Origin: Yponomeuta sedellus | Lineage: Eukaryota > Arthropoda > Insecta > Lepidoptera > Yponomeutidae | Reading direction: 5' to 3' | Assembly (NCBI GenBank): GCA_934045075.1 | Contig: OW203744.1 | Coordinates: forward strand, 7,317,795 to 7,381,794 | DNA: 64,000 bases | Shown: one piece after another, positions 1 to 12,149 of the stretch | Layout of the letters: each line of letters opens with the position of its first letter | Numbering within the stretch: the first letter of the stretch is position 1 | Made by a program: the position numbers and the translations under genes | Notes under the pieces: generated by a model | The model's input: the letters and a program-made list of their open reading frames with translations, nothing else | The model's database searches: none | Told to the model about the DNA's origin: nothing

Positions 1-2553
1 TAACAACACAGACCTTGCTAGAGGATATTCATTTTCATATCTTGTAGCTAGCTCCATAAGGCATCGTGTAGCTAAATACGACGAACTTTTTAAGCCATAG
101 GTGACTGTATTTAATTGGATACATTGTATCGGCTCGTCCATACTGTCTCGCCAGAGTATGTTTTGTAATGAGCGTTGTTCTTTTTGAATAAATATATTTC
201 GAAACATACGTCTGATGTCGCAAGCAAAAAAATATTTGTGCAGCCTAAAGGACAGCAAAATATCGAACAGCTCCTGTTGAACTATTGGTCCATTGTACAT
301 TAAATCATTTAATTATATTTTGTTGCTTGTTCTCATTGAGCCATCAAATACTGTTCTCAATTTTGTTGTAATTGCATCTTGCCTGATAACAGCATGATGA
401 GGCAAAAAGTATACTGGATCTGTAGAAAGATCATATGAGGAAATGTCCTTGTAAGAGCCATGGCCCAATTCGACATATTCGTGAATAAAATCTTTATAGT
501 CATCATATAATTGGTGATCTTTCTGCAACCTTTTTTCGAGATTAATAAATCTTTTTAATGCTAGACCGAATGAATCTCCTAACGTATTATTCACGTCATA
601 GATAGGTATTTTTAAAGGCAAGGAAACCGTGAATTTGTCTTCATTCAGTTCTACGGTATCCGCAAAAAACTTTTCACAATATTGCTGCTCAGACGTGTGT
701 TCCGCATATATTTCTGGGACCTTTTCTGTTTGCCAAAAGTTACTAATCGTTTGTTTAATGTCTGTCTGACATTCTTGACAGAAAAGAGCAACAGCAGAAT
801 CCTTTTGAAGTGAGCTTGGGACGCTACCTCCTAGTATGTAACCAAACTGGGTGTGGACCAGGCTTGGTTGTGCAGCATCACGGTGTTGGAGCTCAGGCTG
901 GGGAAGCAGCGCCTGGAAAAAGATATCAGCAGCTAGTAAAATACCTATCTCGCTTGTGGAGTGAAATGTGTCATCGGCTAGTTTAATGTTTTTGGGTATT
1001 TGAATACTGGACATATCAATGGCAGTTTGTGGCAAATTTGTAGTAATGTGATCTACTACCAGGAGATTCGCGTTTACTTTATATGGGTAAACACATGAAA
1101 ATATGTCCAATTGAGTTGAAAATTTGACAGATTTTTCTGTATTTGCAATGCCTAAAATATCAGTTGAATTGGGTGTTAACTTTCTACCTACTTCTTTGGC
1201 CACTTTTTCAGTAATTAAAGATGTCTGGCTGCCAGAGTCCAAAAGTGCTTTGACTATAATCTCTTTACCATTTTTGGTAGTGAGTTTTACTTTTGCAGTT
1301 GGTAATAACACTTGATTTTTGACATTGACATTGTTTAATGACACATTTGAAGATTTTTTGTTATGTTTCGCCTCATTTGATGTGTCTTGATCACATTCTA
1401 CATGAAAAAGAGTATTGTGTCCTTGTTTGCAATGTTGACACTTAAAGTGAAACTTGCATCGTCCTCGATGAGAATTTAGGCATGTGTTGCACAAGTCTTT
1501 GTCTTTGACAAAGGCTAGGCGCTCCTTGATGGAGGCCAGCACGAACTTGGGGCATGCAAATAATTTATGATCGGACTTACTGCAGAAGAGACATTTCAGC
1601 TCCTTTACCACAACGTTCGCCACCTTGGACGCAGCTGCTGGTTTGCTGACAGCATAGCCGGAGACCTCTTTGCTCTCACTACTCTCCAAAGCGAGAGCCC
1701 GGTCTTCTAGGAATTTAATAAATTCATTAAAAGTTGGTTGGACAGAATTGTCACGTTCTAGGTGATATGCCCTACCTGTCACAGGATCTAGCTTCCTAAC
1801 AAGCAGGCAAACTAGTATGCTGTCCCAATTATCTATTGGTTCTCCTAAGTTCTTCAACGCAGCTAAGTGCTGTTTGGTGATAGAAATCAAGGAGCGAAGT
1901 GCTGTAGCGTTAGATTTATTCATACATGGCAAGTCGAATAGGCCAGAGATATGCTCATGGACTATTTTGTGCTTATTGTCATAACGCTTATTTAAAATTT
2001 GCAACGCTTCGTCGTAGCTTGACCTTATCACTGGGAGATTTTTTATTAAATCATAGGCTTCACCTTTGAGAAAGCTCCTCAAGTAAAAGAACTTTTGAAT
2101 GTCGTCAATGCCCTTGTCGTTGTGTATTAACGCATTGAACATTTCAATAAACGGTTTGTATTCCGTATATTTGCCACCAAAAGGTTTTAATTGAATATCT
2201 GGCAACTTTAATCTAGACACTGAAAGAGAGTTCGCATTAGAAATCGGTTCGGCCTTCATTGTATCTGATTTCAGACTGATCTGGGTTCGTATGGCGGCCA
2301 CGCACTCATAGAAACACGACTCCGTGGCACCCGGATCTTCACCATCACCTATCTCTAATGTCAGATTCTCGTACTCACCAAAAGAACTGATTGCCTTTTT
2401 CTCGAGTAGCTTTAGCATATGGATTGACTCGTTCTCGAGCCCCAAGCCTATTTTGCCTTTTATTCGGGTCAAAATCCCTTTTAGCGCGCCGCGTCGCGCG
2501 ATCATCTTTTTGTCGCTCAAATCGCCTTTCATGTTTTCTTCTTCGTTCTGCAT
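1..2553 (-). pseudogene. Bel/Pao LTR retrotransposon gag-pol, partial, one in-frame stop
   Basis: The reading frame starts at an ATG at 2553 and runs leftward off the window. The N-terminal part (residues about 115-290) matches the Bel/Pao Gag fold often called DUF1759 (RRY-like run FFYLRSFLKGEAYDLI). Cys/His knuckles follow at about 325-395, then an aspartic protease with LLDSGSQTS (catalytic Asp near residue 439), and the start of reverse transcriptase. A single TAA at 313-315 interrupts the frame, but coding continues in the same frame to base 1 with clear RT content (LNTVTYGLKSSSYLATR). The rest of RT, RNase H and integrase must lie left of the window. Gag packages the RNA and the polyprotein makes and inserts cDNA. 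No env-like frame is visible. The frame is otherwise open for 746 codons, so the copy is fairly young. Family call is firm; whether the stop is real or a sequencing or population variant is not known. Confidence 0.9.
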
Positions 2554-3340
2554 AGCTAATGGTAATAAAATAACACTTCAATTTACAAATTTGCGACGAA
2601 ATTATAAATGCCTCACGTGCTCTAGTCCAGCTTACATTTAGTCATGTAGTACTTACGAGTAATGCCGTTGTTTAGCAATATCTTATTGCTAAAATGTTTC
2701 GTTCGTTACAATGAGTAAGAAAACACCACTCGGTTATACAGCATAAACTTAAAAAATAAAACGAAACAACGAATTTTTTCGAAATGTAAGCAAACACCAA
2801 AATGGCCACATTCGCAGAAAGATAAGTTAGTGAAGCAAGTTTGCGTTGTTAAAAAGTACCATAGAGCAAGTCCGATGCGTATGATCCGATGAAGTGCGGT
2901 GCGATATCATCCGTTGCCAACTTAACCGTCGAACGAAAGCGCGTTCCACTCACAGAATAATTCGACCAAGTTCCACTTAAGAGTAAGCGCCACAGAACAT
3001 TTACGGCCTGTGATAAGCGTCACACTTGCAGATAAAAAATTGCACACCGAACAAGATCCGATCAAGTTAGAAAGAAGCAAGGCAAAGTTGAGAGAGATGT
3101 TTTGACGTGTGAAGGAGACATCAAATGTCTTTTAGCACGTAGTTTGCGGGCTGATGTTGGCAGCTTGACCGACGCCGGCGCTGCGATGTTGGTTGGACTG
3201 CGTAATGGCGTCGCAACCTTGATCAGCTATAAGCTTTTGTAAACCTCACCGCCCGATGAATTTTTGCAGCTTGACTCCGATGCACTATTGACGCACTTGA
3301 TTTTAATAGCACAGACTGACCGCCGAAGGACCATGAAGAA
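2554..3340 (-). other. Presumed leader and 5' LTR region of the Bel/Pao copy
   Basis: This stretch lies directly upstream of the Bel/Pao start codon, where the untranslated leader, primer-binding site and 5' LTR should be. I could not fix LTR ends because the 3' LTR is outside the window, and I did not recognise a clear primer-binding site. No open frame of note is present. The boundary at 3340 is approximate. Confidence 0.35.
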
Positions 3341-3573
3341 ATCACTGGCTTTAGGGTCTGTTTTCCTGTATTAAATTATTTATAAAAATAAAACTCAAAA
3401 TATGCGTGTGCACTTGTAATATCGTCGAAGACAAGAAGGCAGAGAAAAACATAGTGTTGCCACAATAAAAATTAAATCTCAATGTTGGTTTAGATTCCAA
3501 CATATATCGCACCTCAGGTCAATCATGGTAACATCTCTAAAAATTTGGCAATTTTAGTTAAATAAGGTGAGGT

Positions 3574-3966
3574 GGGGTAAGAGGAACATACTTTATTTTC
3601 AGTAAAATATTTTGTGGGTTAGGAAGAACAGTTAAAGACTTACAAGATCTTTGAAACACACAAAACTTACCTTTATGTGTTAGCTTCCCGTGGACTAAGT
3701 TTCATTGCGCTCCTAATAGTTCTTACGATGATATTTGCATAAATGTCCAGATTGTTTAAACGTTCCTCTTCCCCCTCAAATGGGGTAAGAGGGACAGTCA
3801 TTGTATTTCATAAAAATGAAGTTTGAATTTAAATGTTCGATGCTAAATTGTCGTGAAGTTCTGGGTAGAACTATTTCAGTCAATATTGAATCTCACTGTC
3901 ATTGAAATAAGGTATAATTGGGAATGAAAATAAAGAGTAAACCAATTCGGGGTAAGAGGAACATAC
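3574..3966. repeat. Three spaced copies of a GGGGTAAGAGGAACATAC motif
   Basis: The motif GGGGTAAGAGGAACATAC occurs exactly at 3574-3591 and 3949-3966. A variant (GGGGTAAGAGGGACAG) starts at about 3783 and is preceded by its imperfect reverse complement (TTCCTCTTCCCC), making a small hairpin. A shorter trace follows at about 3975. The copies lie just beyond the 3' side of the pogo-like transposase remnant. They could be subterminal transposase-binding repeats of that transposon, but this is inference. Confidence 0.5.
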
Positions 3967-4203
3967 AGGTTCGATCAGGGGTAACAAACTAAAAAGAAAT
4001 GGACCAGTTATTTTTTTTTACTTATTTACTCTCCATACAAATAGTAATAATAAAATTAAACAGAATTATAGTAGTTACAAAAAAAAAACAATGGCACTAT
4101 GTATCGAGATCAATATTGCGAATCAGTCTCTAAATTCTTCTAAAAATTAAAACCTTAAAAAAATCAATTAAATTGCCGTACGGCGCTCCTCATATTTAAG
4201 TAT

Positions 4204-6110
4204 TTAAGAAAAATATAAATGATCTTCTTCATTCAAAAGAAACTCTTTGGAATTACTAGGGTTTTGAGATAGGTGAACTTTCTTGAGTATACAGTACTCT
4301 AAAACAGTATCACGATCTACTTGTTTAGGGAGTTTAAATTTCAATGGCTTTTTGTAAGTTTTGTAAAAGTTTATGTCATAACTAGTATCGCGTCCAGAAA
4401 GTATATTTTCTATGTAACCGACATAATAAACCCACCTTTTCCTATTATAGTAACGAATCAAGACGTTGTCATTTATTTTAGAATTCTCTTTTTCTTAATT
4501 TTTTTTCACATCACATTTATCATTACCTTCTTTTGCCATTGTGTCGTTGTTCCTGTCATCCGATTTCTCAGCAACTTCCTCTGTTGCCTGATTTCTCTCA
4601 TCCAATCTGTCATAAACTTTCTCCACCACATCGTTTCTCTCATCCGTTTTTCCATTGACTTCCTCAGTAAGTCCTTGTTCATTGACATAGTACTCTTCCT
4701 TTTCAACTGTTGTAAGCCCATCCCATTCGCCGTTAAATTCTCCTGCTACCATATTAGTTTCATCTGATTCCTCAGTAATTTTCTCTGTCTTCTTGCTTTG
4801 CTTGTCCAATTTCTCATCATTTCTATTCATCGCACTGCTTTTCTTATCTATGCTAAAGAGGTTATTCTCTTGTTCATAATTTTGGAAATCTTTTGTTATA
4901 TCATATTCTTCATCGGTCTCGTCTACAATATCAGAATCATCATGCACACTCATGCAATCAGATACGCTGGTAGATGACGATGATGATATTCTTCTGGGTT
5001 TTTTATTTTGTGGAACCATTTTTTTTTTGCCTCATTTTCAATTTTCCTCTTTTTGTTACAACCCGATGGACCTGGTAAAGAAATATCCACTCCAGAAACA
5101 TGTATATCAGTCTGCTTTATATTTATTCCGTTCTTGCACCTTTCCTCTCCATTCTTTTTTTTTGCTGTCGTCTTATTATTCTTGCTTGTTCTTTTCCCAA
5201 TTTTTTTCTTTTTTTCTTTATTTGCTTTTTTTTCTTCTTGCTTTTCCAACTTTTCTTTTTTTTCTGCTTCTATTTTTTTATATCTTTCATACACATGATC
5301 CTGAGTGATGACTTCACTGCCTGTTGCTATTTTCGTTCTTTTGGTTGGCAAAGATGGTTTTCCGGGTTTAATTATTTTCAAAAGTAACTATTCAAATGTT
5401 ACATTGATATATACTCGTCGATTGTCAAGAATTTGGACTTTAGGATGCTGTTGAACATTCGCAGTATTTTGCGATGGCGTGACTTTTTCTTCGCTATGTA
5501 AAACTTCCGTTAGTGACGCAGAAGCTTGTACTGAATTACATGGAGGAACACCCTGCTGCATTATATATGTTTTATTTATAACAGTCAGTGCTATTTAACT
5601 CAATTTTTTGGGGGCTATTTGTTTGAAAAGCTGATTTTGTGATTTTTCAAGCTGTTTCGCATTCTTCCATTCTGTTAACTGAACTGGATCAAATTTCTCT
5701 TCAGCAATTGCATTTTTATTTATTGGGTATATCCCTGCTTTACGGAAGCCTGCCTTACATACTTGGGATTCTATTTGAGTCCACACTTGGCCAATAATCT
5801 TAGAAAACTCTTTTTTGGGTAAGACCTTGCCGACATTCAGTCTTTGCCACTTCACCAACGATTCACCGATAGATCCAGAGGCTGCAAAAGGTGACTCGTA
5901 TGTGGTGGGATTTTTAAAATCGCTATGTTGTTTTCTCGTGCCTTTTGTATAATATTAATTCCCACATGAGTAAGAATGGCCATCGTAAAGCAAGAGAATA
6001 GGACGTTTATTTCCCACGGTGGGCAAAAAAACCTTTTCGAAAAAAATTTCGAATACTTTCGCCTCCATCCAACCTTTTTCAGTTGCAGCATAAATTCATT
6101 CAATGCCAGG
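4204..6110 (-). pseudogene. pogo/Tigger-type transposase, decayed (copy 1)
   Basis: Read leftward, the end of the DDE domain is at 6103-5852, with IPPHTSHLLQPLDLSV, a hallmark of pogo/Tigger/jerky transposases (DDE_1). The frame then shifts into 5858-5595, with FRKAGIYPINKNAI, the standard motif after the catalytic domain. Lys/Glu-rich and acidic C-terminal pieces follow at 5381-4950 and 5019-4495. A final segment at 4461-4204 contains RYYNRKRWVYYVGYI, which resembles the C-terminal module of copy 2 (34.3-35.2 kb). These proteins bind and cut the transposon ends; this copy lacks the N-terminal CENP-B-type HTH and most of the DDE core and has several frame breaks, so it is dead. It shares the family with the copies at 29121-35150 and 43746-44030. 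Confidence 0.8.
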
Positions 6111-8690
6111 AAACCAGTTATAATTTGTTTTATGATAGAAATTTGTTGATTTTAATAAAACAGCGATTTTATTGGCATAAGTTGCCAAAATTTGATTTTA
6201 GAAATTTTAGTTTTTCATTTATCATCCATCACCTTCAATGAATAAATACGTCGAACTCATAGCTCTTTGTGTGTTTTCGTTGCTATCCAACCCCATACTC
6301 CCCCTCCTTTTTGCTAACCCCCTTTTCATACCCTAAAAATATCAAAAGACTAAAAAACCCACTTTTGTATTGTATTTTAATTTTTAAATTAAAGTTATTT
6401 ATGAGCGCCCGGTTTTAGCCAGTAAATAGGGGTAGGTAATTGATTCGTTATGGACCTGTACGGCTGAAGTGAATATTAACTTTCCTATTTACGTATACAT
6501 AGTTATTATATGTATAGGTTTTACAGTGAAGAAAGACAACGTGATGCTTGAGAAGAAATTTGAATTTCACATAAGTTCACCATTGCAGATTGGGCCCGCG
6601 CGTGGCAAAACACATGGCCTGTACTTCCTTATGTAGACCTAAGGCTTATTCCCTGGTTGGACTTACATAATTTAGTCCCAAGTGAATTTTAGAACCATTT
6701 CTGTTACCTACTGATGTTGTTTTGGTTTTTTATAGAAGCTAAGCTTGGTCTCAAGTTGCGTGAAAGCGAAACTATTCATGCAAATTAAAAAAAAACTATC
6801 AAAAACTAGTTCGAGTCACTTGCGTTAAAATTGTTTAGAATTGTTCCCAGGTTATTATTTTTAAATTTATAGGGTCAATCTTTCAGAGGGTCTAAATTTA
6901 TGTCTATGATAATTTCTCGAGATCCTGTCTACCTATCTTTAAAACAAATATCAATCATAGTAGGTAAATGATTAACACAAATGTCGCTCAAAACCACGAT
7001 TCTAAAAAAATAATAATAAAAAAGTTATGTCAATAAACGCAATAAAATTGCCAACTTTTGCATGTGTCGCCCCTGCTCACGCGGACCTATATTTTGATTT
7101 TATAAAATAATGTGACATCAATGAGCTTTTTAATATTTGGTGCTGCAATTATAATAGATCAATCTTCATGTTCTTTGTAAAATTACGAATATCCGCTTAG
7201 TTAATAAAGAATAAACTCGTGTTCAAAAATAGTACTTATTTGTCCTGACACATCTTTGTTTTCAAAATCGTATCAAATAAGGGGCGGGAGGGGAGGAAAC
7301 TTGTGGCCGGGCGAACAGTACTCCAGACCCCGCAGTCGAGCGGCGCGATTTGGTGGAGATACACGGGCTTGTTTTTGGCAGGTAAGCCTTTAAATATCGT
7401 TCTCCTAAAAAGTTCATATAACATGTCATTATCGTTTTGATCGATATATTATGTAACAATGCAATGTTAGTTTATTCATTTCACTAAAATTATATAGGTT
7501 TTGTGTACATAATAGGCTATAATAACAACATTTCAATACCATGACGCAAAACATGTTTAAAACAAGATTTTGTTGAAATTGTCATTCTTCTGAATGTCAT
7601 TGTCCAGAATTAGCACTTTCAGGATAATGACTCACGTTCAGGAGAAATACATTATGTGGAAGGACAATGACAAAGTTTCAGAATAATGACGGTAGTTCGT
7701 ATGTGTTTTTGTTTAAGGTCGAGTTTCTGGGACTTGATTATAAAAAATCATGGAGCTCAAGTATTATATTTTAATTATTGATTCAAATCGTCAAATTATT
7801 GACTAAAGACGATTTTTGTATATATTGCAAGATTTTAATGTTGTCTATGCTACATATCAAGGAGGCGTATGCAAAGCCCTATGTGAAGATAGTTTTAATC
7901 TAAAGATGTTTAATATATTTGAATCAAACATGACCAATGCCTACACTGGAGTATATATTGAAAAGCTGGGACAGCTATCCAGTCTATTTGATTATTTGAT
8001 GAATGAAGATGGAAATATTCTCATAGATAAACGTATCCAGTGGTACCTGTGATCTTTTTTAAAATGTTTATTAATATTTATAGGTACTGATATAGGCTTA
8101 TAAAGTGCATGAATTCGATGTAGTAAAGTTATAGGCAGTAGTATCAAATAAATCTTTCTTCTTGTTGTAGAATAGAAGCCTACTTGCGTATGAAATAAAT
8201 TTCCAGAAGAATAATACTTCCTCTTACATTTCAGATTAAGTAATCAATCGTCTTCAAGTTATAATTTTTTTACTAAATGAAAACCCTTAAGAGTGATTAA
8301 TAAAACTGGTAAGTAATTTTTTTTTTACTAGCCCATAGGGTCCCACTGCTGGGCAAGTTATAATTAAATTATAATAATAAAAAGCATTTTATTAAACTCA
8401 ACAAAAAAATTAATAAAAACCCCTAATACTTCTTCCATTATATAGCGTGTAACAGATGGGTGTAGTAATTTTTTAACAGATGAACTTTATTATCAGTAAT
8501 GTATATTTAATTAATTCTAATTTAGTGAAAACAAATAAGTAGTATTTACCTGCTACGCGCTTTACAAAAACAAGCTTTGGTAAAAATGAGTCCCATATCT
8601 TATACTTACTAATAATCGATTTTTATTTTTAGATTAAAAAAGACTGGGCTAAGACTGAATATAAAGAATAATATGTAGCTGTTGTTTAAG
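6111..8690. other. Non-coding AT-rich stretch, no gene recognised
   Basis: Only short frames occur. A 78-codon frame on the plus strand at 7816-8052 resembles nothing I recognise. Around 7590-7690 several near-copies of CATTATGACA-like words alternate on both strands. At 8330-8360 there is a short LINE/SINE tail fragment (CCCACTGCTGGGCA). Otherwise I see nothing definable. Confidence 0.5.
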
Positions 8691-8698
8691 TTAAGAAA

Positions 8699-9647
8699 AT
8701 GCCCCCTAAATCATAAAAAAGCAGAGAAGATAGACTGGCTAAACAAAGACTATGCCAAAAACGACGGTATGGAGAGATAAAAAATGATCCTGAATTGCTT
8801 GCTGTAGAGAAAGAAAAAAGACGACAGAAATATTTAAAAAAGAAAGCGGAAAAAAAATCTGAAAAACCCCCTCGCGCTATTAAAGAGCAACGCAAAAGAT
8901 GGAGAGAAAACACTAAAAGGTAAATAAGTTTCTGTTAATTGGATAGGTAGTCAGTAATTCAGTGTACAATACGTAGAAGGGTATAGTATAACATTTTGTA
9001 GATATGAGTAGGTACTTATCAATAAAAACAACTTTCACTATGGCAGCTACGGTCGCATCATAAAAAAATATTTGCAATTTTATTCAAACCTGCACCTAAA
9101 GCCCAAACACCTACTCCTACATTTAACCTTACTCCTACATCTAAACCACACCTACACTTACCTCTACACCTACTTACTACTTACCTACTACTTGTATTGT
9201 AATGTAATATTAAAAATACATAATGTTAATTTAATTTTAAGGTACAGACAAAAAAAGAAGGAAGAGAAACCAACAACTTTCGAAGCAATTCCAATTCAAG
9301 CTGCTACTTGTGAAGAAGGTGCAAGTACTTCTTCGGATACAAACGTAGAAAAAGAAGACCCCTTAAAAATTAATAGTGCAGCCGAAGTATTAGCAATAAA
9401 GCAAGTTAAATATGAAGAAATAAAGAAAAGAAAACGACTGTTAAGACTACTCATAAGTTTACAGAAAAGGAACAAGGCACAAGCAAAAAAGATACAAAGA
9501 TTACGTCAGCTACTTAAAGATTCCCGAGAGATGATTAAAACTAATTCATTAAATACAGACTCCTTAGATTCACCCGCAAATACATCTGACAAAGCCGAAA
9601 TCGAAAATAACACAAATCAAGCAGAAATAGGCTATTTGACAGTGTGA
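8699..9647 (+). pseudogene. Two-exon basic/coiled-coil protein, early in-frame stop
   Basis: Exon 1 (8699-8919) begins MPPKS, then an in-frame TAA (8714-8716), and continues as a strongly basic segment with RQKYLKKKAEKKSEKPPRA. It ends at a good donor (AAAAG/GTAAAT). Exon 2 starts after the acceptor TTTTAAG at 9242 in the matching phase, giving a junction KR-YRQKKKEEKP, and ends at TGA 9645-9647. The second exon holds a probable coiled coil (KKRKRLLRLLISLQKRNKAQAKK cut here in two parts, residues about 125-165 overall). The basic N-terminus resembles the first exons of DUF7869-type genes common in moth genomes, but no catalytic core follows. Either this is a truncated member or a small independent gene. 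The phase match across the intron is the main support; the early stop argues for a pseudogene or an alternative start. Confidence 0.5.
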
Positions 9648-9816
9648 AAAATAAAGTATTATTTATACATATTCGTAAAAAGAATATTTTTTTAAACTGG
9701 CCTATGCCATTTTAACCGAAAAAAATCGAATGATTTAACCAAAAAATCAAGATAAAACTTTATCATTTCGTATCTGCATCAATTTTATTGAAAACGGCCT
9801 GGATTGGTCGAATCTA

Positions 9817-9890
9817 TTGTGACGTCACAATTCAACAACCTGTACTGTCATCGCTAGGGGTGTGAATTGAATTGTCAAATTGTGACGTCA
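9817..9890. promoter_or_regulatory. Two CRE-type palindromes (TGACGTCA) 63 bp apart
   Basis: TTGTGACGTCACAA, a perfect 14-bp palindrome, is at 9817-9830, and a second TGACGTCA is at 9883-9890. TGACGTCA is the full consensus for CREB/ATF bZIP factors. The block is followed by a CG-rich segment (GCGACGCCATATTGCC, then GGCGGCG) in otherwise AT-rich DNA, which looks promoter-like. No gene start is clear nearby, so the site may belong to a mobile element. Function is inferred only. Confidence 0.35.
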
Positions 9891-10136
9891 CTAATTCCTG
9901 TGCGACGCCATATTGCCAAAGAGAGCGTTTTGGCGGCGTATTTTAAAAGTGAATTTTTGTTTGCTTTTCTATGAATAAATACGGGAAAGATTTTAGAATT
10001 ATCACTTTCTGAAGGCTCATTTAACACTGACGAACATCTGAGATGGTTTTCAGAAACTTGTCAAATAGCCTATTAGTTCAAAAAGTAAGAAGTTATTGTT
10101 ATTGTGATTATGATGTTTGAAGACTGTAATAACGGT

Positions 10137-10493
10137 TGGTACACTTGCCATTCAAAAAGTTCGACACAAACTTATATTTGCAGTCAATGAACAGCATAAA
10201 GCCATTATTTTGTGGGAATCTGTTATCTTACACATGTTTGGGTCCGCAAAGTCAATAAATAAACGTATTTCATACAGAAAACACGCAAAAACGAACTTAA
10301 AAAAAAATCTCATACAATTCGTTTTTAGTTAGTTTTGCGTATTTTTTGTATGAAATACTAAATAAATAATTTGTATATTAATTTTGCGGACTCAAACATG
10401 TGTAAAAAAAATAGATGCCAACAATATTCATGTATTTATGCTGTTCATTGACTGCAAAATATGTATCGGGCTTTTTGTTTCGCAAGCGTACCA
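10137..10493. mobile_element. Foldback (palindromic) MITE-like element
   Basis: The left arm (10137 to about 10290) is the imperfect reverse complement of the right arm (about 10330 to 10493). Ends are TGGTACACTTGCC and GCAAGCGTACCA. Inside the arms, TTTATGCTGTTCATTGACTG on the right mirrors CAGTCAATGAACAGCATAAA on the left. ACACATGTTTG is likewise mirrored by CAAACATGTGT. There is no coding potential. The structure fits a non-autonomous foldback DNA element; a target duplication was not clear. Confidence 0.7.
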
Positions 10494-11660
10494 CCTTAAA
10501 CCATTTTAAGTTTTTGACATTCTTTTTGTTAAGTTGATTGTGAGTTTGAACCAAATAAAAATATAATCTAGGTAAGTTGACTTTTGTTAAGATAAATCAA
10601 GAAATAATGCGTGACTGGTAGTTAACTAGTAGCTCATAAAAAAATACGTTTTTGTACTCATGTAGGTATGTTAAGATCTAAGAAAAATCGGGGGAAATAA
10701 ATATAGTTTGTATTGATCAGTACCTACTATAATTTGTTAAAATCTGACAACACCCTTCTGTTACACGTTGTAGGTTCGTTTTGTTGTAGTGGAATAATTT
10801 TGAATTTTAGAATTGTGTTTTGTTCAGTTGATTGTGATATATTGTATATATTGTGTGCTAAATTCCAAGAAAATCCGTTGAAGTATTTCAACGTGATTGA
10901 GGAACAAACATTATTGAACTAAAACAACCCAAAAACCGTCACAAACTTTCATATTTATATTAGTGCTACTGCGATTGCAAATTCGTCTATAAAATTCTGA
11001 CACCGCTTATGTTAATTAACATTTCATACAAACAACAGCTTTACGTTAAGCTAATTTAGGTATCAAAGTTAAAGTCACCTATTATGCGACTTAGGCGCTG
11101 TTAGAACTACACCGACGAAATGCAGCTTATCTATCTATTGTCAAACAAACAAAACAAGTTCTCAAGGCCGCCCGGTCGGTCCTACCTTCCCGCACCCCTC
11201 AGCAGTGCAGCACGCAATGCTCGAAACGCGCACAGGAAACATACAACTATCTCTTACGCTCATTTTCGCCGTTCATCTTGAACGGAGGGCAAAGTCCAAA
11301 GTGTCTGACTTGCGTGATCTTGAGTGTACATATTTTAGGAATGTCTATTCATTCTATTTAACAACTACATATTACAAAAAAGACAAATGATTGTATATAA
11401 ATAAGCAAGTATCAACATAACTAAGTATCGGTTAATAATCAAACCGTCACTGAACAAAACGCTAGCATAAACATTGCTTAATTTCCATACCAACATGACA
11501 CGCGTAAAGTACGCCAAGTTTTAAATAGCCGATTTTACTTCGGAACAAGGTCAATACCATAAGGACTTTTTAATATAAACTAATATTTAATAAAATGTAA
11601 AGAAGATGAAAGATCTAAGCCCTGTTATGACAAATGATTAAAATATATGAATAAAAAAGC
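10494..11660. other. Non-coding stretch
   Basis: Only short unsupported frames are present. A GC-richer patch lies at 11165-11300. I see no gene, repeat array or splice-supported exon here. Confidence 0.4.
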
Positions 11661-11664
11661 TTAC

Positions 11665-11773
11665 CTTTGTTGCAATTATCACATATTTCTGCATAATTGT
11701 TTTCTTCAGATTTATGTTTTTCCGTAGTTTGTCTTCCCAATTCCACCAAAAGTCGAGCACGATGTTTAGACAT
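11665..11773 (-). CDS. Possible first coding exon of an unidentified gene
   Basis: On the minus strand an ATG at 11773 opens MSKHRARLLVELGRQTTEK, running 36 codons into CDNCNK and then a strong donor (AAAG/GTAAGC, donor at 11664). Short basic N-terminal exons like this precede DUF7869-like and related genes in moths. I found no matching downstream exon between 11660 and 8700. It could be an orphan exon or chance. Confidence 0.3.
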
Positions 11774-12149
11774 GTTAAACAGTTCAAAAGCTACTAATAT
11801 ATCACTTTAAAGCGCAGTATTTATAATAATTAACCGTTGTCATCTGTTTTGATACGCGCGGTCAGCGAACACAGCGCCAAGTAAAAGTTAGAGCGAGAAA
11901 GGGCGATCTCGACGCATTGTTGTACCTAGTGTCAGCAGCTATCTCTTGTTAGCATTTTATACGATTTCTTTTTCAAAAATTCGCTTGAGTTAGCGTCTTG
12001 TTCGTCTGGCTATCTTCGTTATTATTATTAAAAAAATACAATTTTAATTTAGGTAATAAAACACATTATTCTAAGCCGTTTTAGCAAAAAAATATAAAAC
12101 GGCTAACTCAAAGTTAGCCGAGTATTTGTAGATGGTGTCGAAAAGAAAA

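Noticed and set aside
4321..5387. Plus-strand frames rich in Phe/Leu/Ser
   Set aside because: They are antisense to the Lys/Glu-rich pogo C-terminal region.
7590..7690. Apparent short alternating repeats (ATGACA/TGTCAT words)
   Set aside because: Copies are too diverged and irregular to define a unit.
7816..8052. 78-codon plus-strand frame
   Set aside because: No domain, no splice signals, no codon pattern that separates it from chance.
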